From NCBI RefSeq assembly GCF_002338065.1, contig NZ_DDHJ01000003.1:19057-83056 (forward strand): a DNA stretch of 64,000 nt. Direction: 5' to 3'. The notes below the pieces were generated by a model, which made no database searches, was not told the origin of the DNA, and worked only from the letters and a program-made list of their open reading frames with translations. Source of the stretch: Pseudomonas sp. UBA1879 (GTDB lineage: Bacteria; Pseudomonadota; Gammaproteobacteria; Pseudomonadales; Pseudomonadaceae). This document shows positions 38,642-47,949 of this stretch, in pieces (position 1 is the stretch's first letter; each line of letters begins with the position of its first letter). The position numbers and the translations under genes are program-made.

Positions 38642-40444
38642 TCAGAACCAGTTGTCCTGCATTGTCAGGCAGACGTCATCACGGGCTTGGAGAATCGCCA
38701 GCTCGTGATGACACGCTGGGACTTCCCATGTCAGGAAAAAACGGGCTGCGGCCAGTTTGCCGGTGTAAAAATCCGCGTCGGCCACTTGGCCATGATTGAG
38801 CCCTTCTTGCGCACGAATTGCCTGTTCCAGCCAGCGCCAGCCAATCACCATGTGGCCGAACGCCTTGAGGTACAGCGCTGAATTGGCCAGCGTCGCCGTC
38901 ACCTTGCCTTGGCCAAGGTCCATCAGCAGTTCGAGGGTCACAGTCTGCAAGCGCGCGACCAGTTGTTCGAGCGGCGCGCGCAACGGATTCAATGACGCAT
39001 GTTCTTGCGCACGCTGGCACGAGTCAGCGACCAGCCGCATGAGCTGCTTGAGGCCGGCGCCGCCGTTCTGCGCCAGTTTGCGCCCCAGCAAATCCAGCGA
39101 CTGAATGCCGTGGGTGCCTTCGTGAATCGGGTTCAGACGATTGTCGCGGTAGTACTGCTCTACCGGGTATTCGCGGGTGTAGCCGTGGCCGCCGAGAATC
39201 TGAATCGCCAGTTCGTTGGCTTTCAAGCAGAACTCCGAAGGCCAGGATTTGACGATCGGGGTCAGCAGGTCCAGCAGTTCATGGGCCAGCTTGCGCGCTT
39301 CTTCGGTCTCGCCTGTCTGCGTGTCGTCAAATAGCCGCGCCGCGTACAGCCCCAAATCGAACGCGCCCTCGACGTAGGCTTTTTGCGTCAGCAACATGCG
39401 TTTCACGTCCGCGTGTTGAATGATCGACACCGGCGCACTCTCCGGATGTTTGCTGTCCGGCAAACGGCCTTGCGGGCGCTCCCGGGCGTATTCCAGCGAA
39501 TACAGGTAACCGGCGTAACCGAGCATCACGGCGCCCATGCCGACGCCGATCCGCGCCTCGTTCATCATCTGAAACATGTAGCTCAGGCCCTGATGCGCCT
39601 TGCCCACCAGGTAACCCACGCAGTGGCCGTTGTCGCCGAAATTCAACGCAGTCGAGGTCGTGCCGCGCCAGCCCATCTTGTGAAACAGGCCCGCGAGCAG
39701 CACATCGTTGCGCGGACCGAGGCTTCCGTCTTCGTTGACCAGAAACTTCGGCACGATGAACAGCGAAATGCCCTTTACCCCTGGGGGCGCATCAGGGAGC
39801 TTCGCCAAGACCAGATGCACGATGTTTTCAGAGAGAGCGTGGTCGCCGCCGGAGATGAAAATCTTATTGCCGCGCAGACGGTAACTGCCGTCGGCGGCCG
39901 GTTCTGCGCGTGTGCGGATGTCCGACAGTGACGAGCCCGCGTGGGGCTCGGTGAGCGCCATCGTGCCGAAAAATCGGCCCTCGATCATCGGTTGAAGAAA
40001 CCGCTGCTTTTGCTCTTCGCTGCCGAAATTCTCGATCAGGTTCGCCGCGCCCATCGTCAAAAACGGGTAGGACGTCGACGCTGCGTTGGCGGACTGAAAG
40101 TGGGCGAAGCAGGCCTGGGACAGCAAGGTCGGCAGTTGCATGCCACCGGCCTCGAAATCCCGGGCGGCGTTCAAAAAGCCCGCCTCCAGGAACGCGTCCA
40201 CTGCTGGCTTGACTTCGGGGATCAGCACCGCCTCACCGTTCTCAAAGCGCGGTTCGTTCTCGTCGTTCTTGCGGTTGTGGGGCGCGAAGTATTTTTCCGC
40301 GAGGGTCCGCGCCGTGCTGATCGCCGCATCGAAGGTTTCACGGCTGTGCTCGGCGAACCGCGCACGCCGGGTCAACGCCTCGGCATCCAGCACCTCATAC
40401 AGCTCGAAAGCTAGATTGCGGGAACTGAGCAGCGTCTCGGACAT
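38642..40444 (-). CDS. acyl-CoA dehydrogenase
   Basis: 600 aa FAD enzyme of the long, AidB/FadE-like type with an extended C-terminus (PA5020 position). GTMALTEPHAGSSLSDIRT is the flavin-binding signature. GHGYTREYPVEQYYRDNRLNPIHEGTHGIQSLD contains the second family signature near the substrate end. It oxidises an acyl-CoA at the alpha-beta bond in fatty acid breakdown; chain-length preference is not evident. Confidence 0.93.
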   Translation of the reverse strand: MSETLLSSRNLAFELYEVLDAEALTRRARFAEHSRETFDAAISTARTLAEKYFAPHNRKNDENEPRFENGEAVLIPEVKPAVDAFLEAGFLNAARDFEAGGMQLPTLLSQACFAHFQSANAASTSYPFLTMGAANLIENFGSEEQKQRFLQPMIEGRFFGTMALTEPHAGSSLSDIRTRAEPAADGSYRLRGNKIFISGGDHALSENIVHLVLAKLPDAPPGVKGISLFIVPKFLVNEDGSLGPRNDVLLAGLFHKMGWRGTTSTALNFGDNGHCVGYLVGKAHQGLSYMFQMMNEARIGVGMGAVMLGYAGYLYSLEYARERPQGRLPDSKHPESAPVSIIQHADVKRMLLTQKAYVEGAFDLGLYAARLFDDTQTGETEEARKLAHELLDLLTPIVKSWPSEFCLKANELAIQILGGHGYTREYPVEQYYRDNRLNPIHEGTHGIQSLDLLGRKLAQNGGAGLKQLMRLVADSCQRAQEHASLNPLRAPLEQLVARLQTVTLELLMDLGQGKVTATLANSALYLKAFGHMVIGWRWLEQAIRAQEGLNHGQVADADFYTGKLAAARFFLTWEVPACHHELAILQARDDVCLTMQDNWF

Positions 40445-40707
40445 GGCGGCGTACCTTTCGTGGGATTGCCATCGAGTCTAGGGTCGCGAGGAGGGGGTGA
40501 ACAGGAAGATTGATGTGGGTGATGGAGGGGTAGAAAAACAAGGGGGGCAGTGTGGGGCAGTTATGTCGGCCCCATCCATTGATTCTCGGAAACAGTCTAA
40601 TCGGAATTCTCCTACGTTGATAAAAGATGTGTCCGGCATTTTTAGATTAATAAAGTCGGTATCAAGGCAGCGTATTTTTTTATTGCGCCCTTGTTTGAGG
40701 TCTGAAC
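40445..40707. other. 263-base gap with a purine-rich tract
   Basis: Bases 40484-40556 are strongly G/A-rich on the plus strand. The remaining part is AT-rich and leads into the low-GC gene pair that follows. No promoter is convincing. Confidence 0.4.
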
Positions 40708-41397
40708 ATGAAAGAGGTTGTTGCCAGAAGTGAGATAAGGCGTCATCAGTTAGAGTCGATAGAGAGCCCATTTTTTGCAAAGTGCAAAGTGGAACGCTCT
40801 TTGAGTAATCCCTTCAGTGTTACAGGGTTGCCCGAATTGATTCGAATTTGTGGCGTTTCCATCGAGGACTGCCAATTGGAATATCATAAGCGTCGAATAA
40901 TTGAGAAAATCGAGCGTGGTGAATGGTTCCTGATACTGGATAGACCTTTTAAACCACTCACCTATATTGAACTCGAAAAAAATTACGGGTTTAGGTTTGC
41001 TGCCTCTGCCTGTCGGCAGCTAATGACGGAGAAAGTGAATAGATGTCTCTCCAGGGGTCCCGGACGCTGGGTGACCTTGAATATACAAGCCGATCTTGCC
41101 ACGAACGCATTATCTTTCGCGGCAAACTGGCTCACCTCTCGGGGAGATGAGGGTCGGGTCTTCCTCAGTGACGGGAAAGATTATGCGAACACATTCAGGA
41201 CGATCATTCAGGAGTGGCAGCCGCTTATCGATGTAGAGGAGCACCTGAAGGCTCAGTCGGCTCATCACGAGTTCGGCGAGTTACGTCGAATCAGGCAGCA
41301 GTTCGTGGAGGCCGATGACCATTGGCAAATATCCGGCAGCTCTTGGCACTGGCGCCCGGTCACAGCGGATATTGAATATGAACTCAGGGAAAAGTGA
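40708..41397 (+). CDS. unknown AT-rich gene, 229 aa, paired with a membrane protein
   Basis: I do not recognise the family. The protein is soluble, with no signal peptide or membrane helix, contains Cys and His scattered through it, and ends in a charged helical region with HWQISGSSWHWRPV. Codon use is visibly richer in A and T than its neighbours, suggesting acquisition by transfer. It is followed at once by a small membrane protein, the layout of many effector-immunity or toxin-antitoxin pairs. That role is only inferred from the arrangement. Confidence 0.75.
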   Translation: MKEVVARSEIRRHQLESIESPFFAKCKVERSLSNPFSVTGLPELIRICGVSIEDCQLEYHKRRIIEKIERGEWFLILDRPFKPLTYIELEKNYGFRFAASACRQLMTEKVNRCLSRGPGRWVTLNIQADLATNALSFAANWLTSRGDEGRVFLSDGKDYANTFRTIIQEWQPLIDVEEHLKAQSAHHEFGELRRIRQQFVEADDHWQISGSSWHWRPVTADIEYELREK

Positions 41398-41401
41398 CTC
41401 A

Positions 41402-41839
41402 ATGCGTCGGTTAAACCTTACAGCCGAGCGAGTTTATCTGGTTTGGGGAATATTTGATGCTATCTACATTGCTCGATATGTATTGCTAAGCATAAGCGCA
41501 GGTCGGGTCCCTTATGTTGATGATTTTAATAATGCCATGGGATTGCTGGCTGTTCATGGAGGCTTGCCAAAGGTGTTGGCGGGCTTCGTGTGGGGGTTGG
41601 AAATTTCGATTGTATTAAGTTGCTCTCTGTTTTTATTGCGATGGCGCGTTGCAAGGTGGTTGGCGTACATTCAAGTGCCGTTGAGGTTGGTATTATTTGT
41701 TCCCTCGATTTCTGTACTTTTCATGGGGCCTGGCATTAAAGATCGATATGGTATTGTGCTGCTTGTGTCTTTGTTAATTATGTCTGAAGGTTTGAAAGTT
41801 TGGACGTTATGGGGGAGCCGCAGTCGCGTCTTTGATTGA
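41402..41839 (+). CDS. small four-helix membrane protein, unknown
   Basis: 145 aa. Four hydrophobic helices lie at about residues 11-31, 55-78, 86-108 and 114-136, with short loops; both ends should be cytoplasmic. ATG 41402 has AGGGA upstream and begins four bases after the preceding stop; an ATG at 41378 overlapping that gene is possible but has no ribosome site. AT-rich like its partner. It could be an immunity protein for the 229-aa product, a hypothesis based on position and topology alone. Confidence 0.75.
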   Translation: MRRLNLTAERVYLVWGIFDAIYIARYVLLSISAGRVPYVDDFNNAMGLLAVHGGLPKVLAGFVWGLEISIVLSCSLFLLRWRVARWLAYIQVPLRLVLFVPSISVLFMGPGIKDRYGIVLLVSLLIMSEGLKVWTLWGSRSRVFD

Positions 41840-41856
41840 CTTGTAAACAACCGTGT

Positions 41857-41883
41857 TCGCCAGACTGCTTTCCCGGCTGGCGA
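41857..41883. terminator. hairpin after the AT-rich gene pair
   Basis: TCGCCAG and CTGGCGA form a 7-bp stem with a 13-base loop, 18 bases after the stop. It has no T-run and resembles a partial REP. Confidence 0.35.
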
Positions 41884-42027
41884 TAGTTAGCGAGCAGAAA
41901 TGTTTAAAGCGCAGCAGGACCTGCAGGGGTGCGCCTGCCCGCGATTGCGTCAGCACAGATACCGTAGTGGTGCCTGGTTTGACGCTACCGCCGGCTCGCC
42001 GGGCTGCTAAAGGGAATGCTGTCGGGT

Positions 42028-45000
42028 TTACCCGATCGTCATCAAGCTCGCATTACCACCCGCCGCCGCGGTGTTCACGCTGAGCGCACGTTCGATCACC
42101 AGACGTTCCAGCGCAATGCCGGTTTCGCCTTTGGACAGGCCATGGACACCCACGATGGCACCAGCGCGCTCGGCGACCTGTTCGCAGACGGCGCGCAATT
42201 GGTCGGAGTCGCCGTGGTGCAGGACGGCGTCGATGCCGACGCTGTCCTTGCTCCAGTCACTGACCAGCTTGATGCGCGCCTGCACCTCTTTCGGCAGGCG
42301 TTTGTACAGCGGCTTGCTCAGCTCGGTGTCCGGCACGATCGCAGTGCTGCCGACGGCCAGTACGGCAGCCAATTGCGTCAGCAGGTCAGCTTCGTCTTCG
42401 GCCAGGCACAGCACATGCTCGCGGGGCAGAAGGGTGTAGCTGTTGCGCTCGCCGGTCGGGCCCGCCAACAACCGCGTGATGCCGCTTTGCGATTGTTCGG
42501 CGAATTGATCGCAGGTTGCTTCCAGTTCCGGCTGCTGCTGGCTCGAGGCCCAGGCTTTCAGCGCGGTCAGCGGCTTGAGCAAGTTGTCGCGCAGGCGCAC
42601 GTCTGGCTTCGTCGTTGCGTCGCCTTGAGCGAAGGATTTCTGCACGGCGTCGGCAGGACGGGTCGACAGCAGGCGGTACAGATACAGCGGGCCACCCGCT
42701 TTCGGACCGGTGCCCGACAGGCCTTCGCCCCCAAACGGCTGAACCCCGACCACCGCGCCTACGATGTTGCGGTTGACGTACATGTTGCCGGCGTTCACCG
42801 AATCGATGACCTTGGCGATGGTTTCGTCGATACGGGTGTGGACACCCAGCGTCAGGCCGTACCCAGAGGCGTTGATCTGGCCGATCAGTTGGTCCAGCTC
42901 TCGGCGTTTGTAACGCACAACGTGCAGCACGGGGCCGAAGATTTCGCGTTGGAGCTCGTCGAAGCTTTCAAGTTCGATCAGCGTCGGCATCACGTAGGTG
43001 CCACGCTTGATTTCATCGCTGTCGGCAATCGCCACCTGGTACACCGCACGGCCTTTGTCACGCATGGCCTGAATGTGTTTCTCGATGCCTGCCTTGGCTT
43101 CGGCGTCGATCACCGGGCCGATGTCTACACAGAGACGCTCAGGGTTGCCCAGACGACTTTCCGCCATCGCCCCTTTGAGCATTTCAATAACGCGGTCGGC
43201 TGAATCTTCCTGCAGGCACAGCACCCGCAGAGCAGAGCAGCGTTGACCGGCACTGTCGAACGCCGACGACACCACGTCGATGACCACTTGTTCGGTCAGG
43301 GCCGACGAGTCGACGATCATTGCGTTCTGCCCACCGGTTTCGGCGATCAGCGGGATAGGGCGGCCCTGAGCGTCGAGGCGCCCGGCGATGTTGCGTTGCA
43401 GCAGGCGGGCGACTTCGGTGGAACCGGTGAACATCACGCCTTTGACACGATCGTCCCCAACCAGACGCGCACCCACCGTTTCGCCACGGCCTGGGAGCAG
43501 TTGCACCACGCCTTCAGGGATACCGGCTTCCAGCAGGATACGAACGGCTTGTGCGGCAACCAGTGGTGTTTGTTCGGCGGGCTTGGCCAGCACCGGGTTG
43601 CCCGCAGCCAATGCAGCGGCGACCTGGCCGCTGAAGATGGCGAGCGGGAAGTTCCAAGGGCTGATGCAGACCACGGGGCCCAAGGGGCGGTGGGCGTCGT
43701 TGGTGAAATCGTTGCGTGCCTGCACGGCGTAGTAACGCAGGAAGTCCACCGCTTCACGCACTTCGGCAATGGCGTTGGCGTAAGTCTTGCCCGCTTCGCG
43801 AGCCAGCAGGCCCATCAGCGGCTGAATGTCGGCTTCCATCAGGTCAGCGGCGCGCTCCAGAATCGCGGCGCGTTCTGCAGGTGGTGTCGCTTGCCAGATC
43901 GGGCCCGCGCTCAAGGCGCTGAGCAGCGCGTTGTCCACGTCTTCCAGGTTGGCTTCCTGCACGTGGCCAACCACGTCACGCAGGTCCGAAGGGTTCAACA
44001 CCGGGGTCGCGGCGCCAGCACTGACCGGGCTGCCCAGCATCGGCAGAGCTTTCCAGTCATTGTGCGCAGTCGCCAGCAACGCCGAGGACAGCGACGCCAG
44101 ACGGTGTTCGTTGGCCATGTCGATGCCCGCCGAGTTGGCGCGTTCGCTGCCATAAAGGTCGCGAGGCAGCGGGATGCGTGGGTGTGGCAGGCCGAAGCCG
44201 CCTTCCTGCGTGGCCATGCGCTCGATACTGGAAACGGGGTCGGCCACCAGTTCCTGAATCGAGATCGACTGGTCGGCAATACGGTTGACGAAAGAGGTGT
44301 TGGCGCCGTTTTCCAGCAGGCGACGCACGAGGTACGCCAGTAGTGTTTCGTGGGTGCCGACCGGGGCGTACACGCGGCACGGTCGATTCAGCTTGCCGTC
44401 AGCGACTTTGCCTACCACCTGTTCGTACAGCGGCTCACCCATGCCGTGGAGGCACTGGAATTCGTATTGACCGGGGTAATAATTCTGACCGGCGATATGG
44501 TAGATGGCCGACAGCGTGTGGGCGTTATGAGTTGCGAATTGCGGGTAGATGACTTCCGGCACCGACAGCAACTTGCGAGCGCAGGCGATGTAGGAGACGT
44601 CGGTGTACACCTTGCGGGTATAGACCGGGTAGCCTTCCAGGCCTTCGACCTGGGCGCGCTTGATTTCGCTGTCCCAGTACGCGCCTTTGACCAGACGGAT
44701 CATCAGGCGATGACGGCTGCGACGAGCGAGATCGATCACGTAGTCGATCACATATGGGCAGCGCTTCTGATACGCCTGAATCACGAAGCCAATGCCGTTC
44801 CAACCCGTCAGCTGAGGTTCGAAGCACAGGCGCTCGAGCAGATCCAGCGACAGTTCGAGACGATCCGCTTCTTCGGCATCGATGTTCAGGCCGATGTCGT
44901 ATTGCTTGGCCAGCAGCGTCAGGGACAGCAGGCGCGGGTACAGCTCCTCCATCACGCGCTCATACTGCGCACGGCTGTAACGCGGGTGCAGGGCGGACAG

Positions 45001-45981
45001 CTTGATCGAAATGCCCGGGCCCTCGTAGATGCCACGGCCATGGGACGCTTTGCCGATGGAGTGGATCGCCTGTTCGTAAGACGCCAGGTATTTCTGGGCG
45101 TCGTGTTCGGTCAGTGCCGCTTCGCCGAGCATGTCGTACGAATAGCGGAAGCCCTTGGCTTCGAAGCGGCTGGCGTTGGCCAACGCCTCGGCGATGGTCT
45201 CACCTGTGACGAACTGCTCGCCCATCAGGCGCATGGCCATGTCGACGCCCTTGCGGATCATTGGCTCGCCTGACTTGCCGATGATGCGGCTCAGCGAGGA
45301 GGTCAGGCCTGCTTCATTGTGCGTGCTCACCAGTTTGCCGGTCAGCAACAGGCCCCAGGTCGCCGCGTTGACGAATAGCGACGGGCTGTTGCCCAGGTGC
45401 GGTTGCCAGTTGCCGGTGCTGATCTTGTCGCGGATCAGTGCATCGCGGGTGCCTTTGTCGGGGATGCGCAGCAGCGCTTCGGCCAGACACATCAACGCAA
45501 CGCCTTCCTGCGACGACAGGGAGAACTCTTGCAGCAGACCTTGCACGATGCCCGCGCGACCGCCGGCACTCTTCTGGTTACGCAGTTTTTCAGCGATCGA
45601 CGCAGCGAGTTTATGGCTCGCTTCAGCCATTGGCGCTGGCAGGCGGGCCTGCTCCAGCAGCATTGGCACGACTTCAGGCTCGGGACGACGATAGGCCGAC
45701 GTGATTGCGGCGCGCAGCACCGACTGGGGAAGGATGCTTTCAGCGAATTCGAGGAACGCCTGATGGCCGTGCTCCACGGGCAACTCACCGTGGTCGTCCG
45801 CATCTTTGCCGGTGAGGCCGTTCAGTTCGTTGAGGGTTGCACCAGCCTCGAGTTTTTCCAGGTAATTGAGAATTGCCTGCTTGATCAGCCAATGCGGAGT
45901 CCGGTCGATGGACTGCGCCGCTGCTTTCAAACGCTCGCGGGTCGGGTCGTCGAGTTTGACACCGAGGGTGGTGGTCGCCAT
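42028..45981 (-). CDS. putA: trifunctional PutA: proline dehydrogenase, P5C dehydrogenase and repressor
   Basis: 1317 aa. It oxidises proline to glutamate in two steps. Residues 1-47 (TTTLGVKLDDPTRERL... HWLIKQAILNYLEKL) form the ribbon-helix-helix DNA-binding domain. The FAD-dependent proline dehydrogenase barrel follows, with KGAYWDSEIKRAQVEG. The aldehyde dehydrogenase domain has CISPWNFPLAIF, FTGSTEVA, ETGGQNAMIVD and the catalytic Cys915 in SAGQRCSALR. A further C-terminal domain of about 200 residues is typical of long PutA. In enterics the RHH domain represses putA and putP when proline is absent; GTTGCA sites upstream suggest the same here. Confidence 0.97.
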   Translation of the reverse strand: MATTTLGVKLDDPTRERLKAAAQSIDRTPHWLIKQAILNYLEKLEAGATLNELNGLTGKDADDHGELPVEHGHQAFLEFAESILPQSVLRAAITSAYRRPEPEVVPMLLEQARLPAPMAEASHKLAASIAEKLRNQKSAGGRAGIVQGLLQEFSLSSQEGVALMCLAEALLRIPDKGTRDALIRDKISTGNWQPHLGNSPSLFVNAATWGLLLTGKLVSTHNEAGLTSSLSRIIGKSGEPMIRKGVDMAMRLMGEQFVTGETIAEALANASRFEAKGFRYSYDMLGEAALTEHDAQKYLASYEQAIHSIGKASHGRGIYEGPGISIKLSALHPRYSRAQYERVMEELYPRLLSLTLLAKQYDIGLNIDAEEADRLELSLDLLERLCFEPQLTGWNGIGFVIQAYQKRCPYVIDYVIDLARRSRHRLMIRLVKGAYWDSEIKRAQVEGLEGYPVYTRKVYTDVSYIACARKLLSVPEVIYPQFATHNAHTLSAIYHIAGQNYYPGQYEFQCLHGMGEPLYEQVVGKVADGKLNRPCRVYAPVGTHETLLAYLVRRLLENGANTSFVNRIADQSISIQELVADPVSSIERMATQEGGFGLPHPRIPLPRDLYGSERANSAGIDMANEHRLASLSSALLATAHNDWKALPMLGSPVSAGAATPVLNPSDLRDVVGHVQEANLEDVDNALLSALSAGPIWQATPPAERAAILERAADLMEADIQPLMGLLAREAGKTYANAIAEVREAVDFLRYYAVQARNDFTNDAHRPLGPVVCISPWNFPLAIFSGQVAAALAAGNPVLAKPAEQTPLVAAQAVRILLEAGIPEGVVQLLPGRGETVGARLVGDDRVKGVMFTGSTEVARLLQRNIAGRLDAQGRPIPLIAETGGQNAMIVDSSALTEQVVIDVVSSAFDSAGQRCSALRVLCLQEDSADRVIEMLKGAMAESRLGNPERLCVDIGPVIDAEAKAGIEKHIQAMRDKGRAVYQVAIADSDEIKRGTYVMPTLIELESFDELQREIFGPVLHVVRYKRRELDQLIGQINASGYGLTLGVHTRIDETIAKVIDSVNAGNMYVNRNIVGAVVGVQPFGGEGLSGTGPKAGGPLYLYRLLSTRPADAVQKSFAQGDATTKPDVRLRDNLLKPLTALKAWASSQQQPELEATCDQFAEQSQSGITRLLAGPTGERNSYTLLPREHVLCLAEDEADLLTQLAAVLAVGSTAIVPDTELSKPLYKRLPKEVQARIKLVSDWSKDSVGIDAVLHHGDSDQLRAVCEQVAERAGAIVGVHGLSKGETGIALERLVIERALSVNTAAAGGNASLMTIG

Positions 45982-46054
45982 GTCTTGTCCTCATCAGAGC
46001 CACATTGGGCGTGGCTGTTGCTGTCGGCAAGATTAGCCTGCAGCTGGGTCGGGG

Positions 46055-46290
46055 TGCAACCGGGTGCAACCCCTTTTTTCAACATATTTCCATCATTGAT
46101 GGCATGTTTAGACGGCCCTCAAATGAAGTGTTTCTCGGTAACCATTTGATCGATTTTTACTCATGTGAGACTCAAAAAAGGGCATTAAAACCAAAGGGAT
46201 ACATTTTGTCGTATAAATTAGGCTGTTCTATGTTCCGAAAGGTTGCACCTCTTCCACCGGCTTCCCTAGCATGCCCGCCTTTGGTGCAAC
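46055..46290. promoter_or_regulatory. put control region with four GTTGCA PutA-type sites
   Basis: GTTGCA, the core bound by the E. coli PutA ribbon-helix-helix domain, occurs four times in the 345-base gap between divergent putA and putP. It is on the minus strand at 46055-46060, 46065-46070 and 46285-46290, and on the plus strand at 46242-46247. Two sites lie close to putA and two close to putP. The flanks extend the motif to GGTTGCACC or its complement. The middle of the gap is AT-rich and should hold the promoters. Confidence 0.7.
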
Positions 46291-46326
46291 CCGTTGTGCC
46301 TCCTTTCACCAAGGCATGGACAGACG

Positions 46327-47811
46327 ATGACTATCAGCAACCCCACACTGATCACATTTGTGATCTACATCGCCGCCATGGTCCTCATCGGGCTCATGGC
46401 TTATCGCTCCACCAACAATCTCTCGGATTACATCCTCGGTGGCCGCAGCTTGGGCAGTGTCGTCACGGCGCTGTCGGCTGGTGCTTCGGACATGAGTGGC
46501 TGGCTGCTCATGGGCCTTCCGGGCGCCATTTACATGTCGGGTCTCTCCGAAGGGTGGATCGCCATCGGCCTGATCGTCGGCGCCTACCTGAATTGGCTGT
46601 TCGTTGCCGGCCGGCTGCGGGTGCAGACCGAGCACAACGGCGATGCCCTCACGCTTCCTGACTATTTCTCCAGTCGTTTCGAAGACACCAGCGGACTGCT
46701 GCGGGTGATTTCCGCCCTCGTGATCCTCGTGTTTTTCACCATCTACTGCGCTTCCGGCATCGTTGCGGGTGCGCGCCTGTTCGAAAGCACATTCGGTATG
46801 CCTTACGAAACCGCGCTGTGGGCCGGGGCTGCGGCGACCATCGCGTATACCTTCATTGGCGGATTCCTGGCGGTCAGCTGGACCGACACCGTTCAAGCCA
46901 CTTTGATGATCTTCGCCCTGATTCTCACGCCGATCATCGTGCTGCTCGCCACCGGCGGCGTCGACACGACGTTCCTCGCCATTGAAGCGAAGGACCCCGC
47001 GCATTTCGACATGCTCAAAAACACTACCTTTATTGGCGTCGTCTCACTGATGGGCTGGGGATTGGGGTATTTCGGCCAGCCGCACATCCTGGCGCGCTTC
47101 ATGGCGGCGGATTCGGTGAAATCGATTGCCAACGCCCGGCGTATCTCCCTGGCCTGGATGATTCTCTGTCTGGGTGGCACCGTGGCGGTCGGCTTCTTCG
47201 GCATCGCCTATTTCTCTGCACACCCTGATGTGGCTGGGCCTGTAACGGAGAATCCTGAGCGCGTGTTCATCGAGCTCGCGAAGTTGCTGTTCAATCCTTG
47301 GGTGGCGGGTGTGCTGTTGTCGGCGATTCTGGCAGCGGTCATGAGTACATTGAGCTGTCAGTTGCTGGTGTGTTCCAGCGCCCTGACCGAGGATTTCTAC
47401 AAGGCATTCCTGCGCAAAGGGGCGTCGCAGCGGGAACTGGTCTGGGTGGGCCGGGCGATGGTGCTCCTGGTGGCGTTGATTGCCATCGCTATGGCAGCCA
47501 ATCCGGAGAACCGTGTGCTCGGTCTGGTGAGCTATGCGTGGGCCGGGTTCGGCGCGGCATTCGGGCCGGTGGTGCTGATTTCCGTGATCTGGAAGGGCAT
47601 GACCCGCAACGGCGCGTTGGCGGGAATTCTGGTGGGGGCCTTGACGGTCGTGGTCTGGAAGCATTTCGAACTGCTGGGGCTGTACGAAATCATTCCTGGG
47701 TTCATCTTCGCCAGCATCGCGATTGTGCTTTTCAGCGCGCTGGGTAAAGGGCCAACGGCAGGCATGGTGCAGCGTTTCGAGGCGGCAGAGAAAGCGTACA
47801 AGGCGGCATGA
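46327..47811 (+). CDS. putP: sodium/proline symporter
   Basis: 494 aa, sodium:solute symporter family with about thirteen membrane helices. LSDYILGGRSLGSVVTALSAGASDMSGWLLMG contains the Na+ and proline site residues near helix 2, and GYFGQPHILARFMA is the conserved helix 6 segment. It imports proline for PutA. ATG 46327 (MTISNPTLITFVIYI) is chosen from homologue length. Divergent from putA. Confidence 0.96.
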   Translation: MTISNPTLITFVIYIAAMVLIGLMAYRSTNNLSDYILGGRSLGSVVTALSAGASDMSGWLLMGLPGAIYMSGLSEGWIAIGLIVGAYLNWLFVAGRLRVQTEHNGDALTLPDYFSSRFEDTSGLLRVISALVILVFFTIYCASGIVAGARLFESTFGMPYETALWAGAAATIAYTFIGGFLAVSWTDTVQATLMIFALILTPIIVLLATGGVDTTFLAIEAKDPAHFDMLKNTTFIGVVSLMGWGLGYFGQPHILARFMAADSVKSIANARRISLAWMILCLGGTVAVGFFGIAYFSAHPDVAGPVTENPERVFIELAKLLFNPWVAGVLLSAILAAVMSTLSCQLLVCSSALTEDFYKAFLRKGASQRELVWVGRAMVLLVALIAIAMAANPENRVLGLVSYAWAGFGAAFGPVVLISVIWKGMTRNGALAGILVGALTVVVWKHFELLGLYEIIPGFIFASIAIVLFSALGKGPTAGMVQRFEAAEKAYKAA

Positions 47812-47849
47812 AAGTCTGTTGCTGAGGCGCGCCAACCTTTGTAGCAGCC

Positions 47850-47920
47850 CGACTTGCTGGCGAAGGCATTCAATCGGACACAGGTAGGGTGTCAGGTCGA
47901 TCGCTATCGCCAGCAAGTCG
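47850..47920. repeat. REP-type inverted repeat after putP
   Basis: Fourteen-base arms CGACTTGCTGGCGA (47850-47863) and its exact inverted copy (47907-47920) lie between the converging ends of putP and the alginate lyase gene. Confidence 0.8.
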
Positions 47921-47949
47921 ACGCCCACGACAGATGCATCCAGCGGGCA

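Noticed and set aside
40478..40780. 100-codon minus-strand frame over the gap before the AT-rich pair
   Set aside because: It overlaps the start of the 229-aa gene, lacks a ribosome site and ends in a low-complexity Pro/Ser/Phe run caused by the purine tract.
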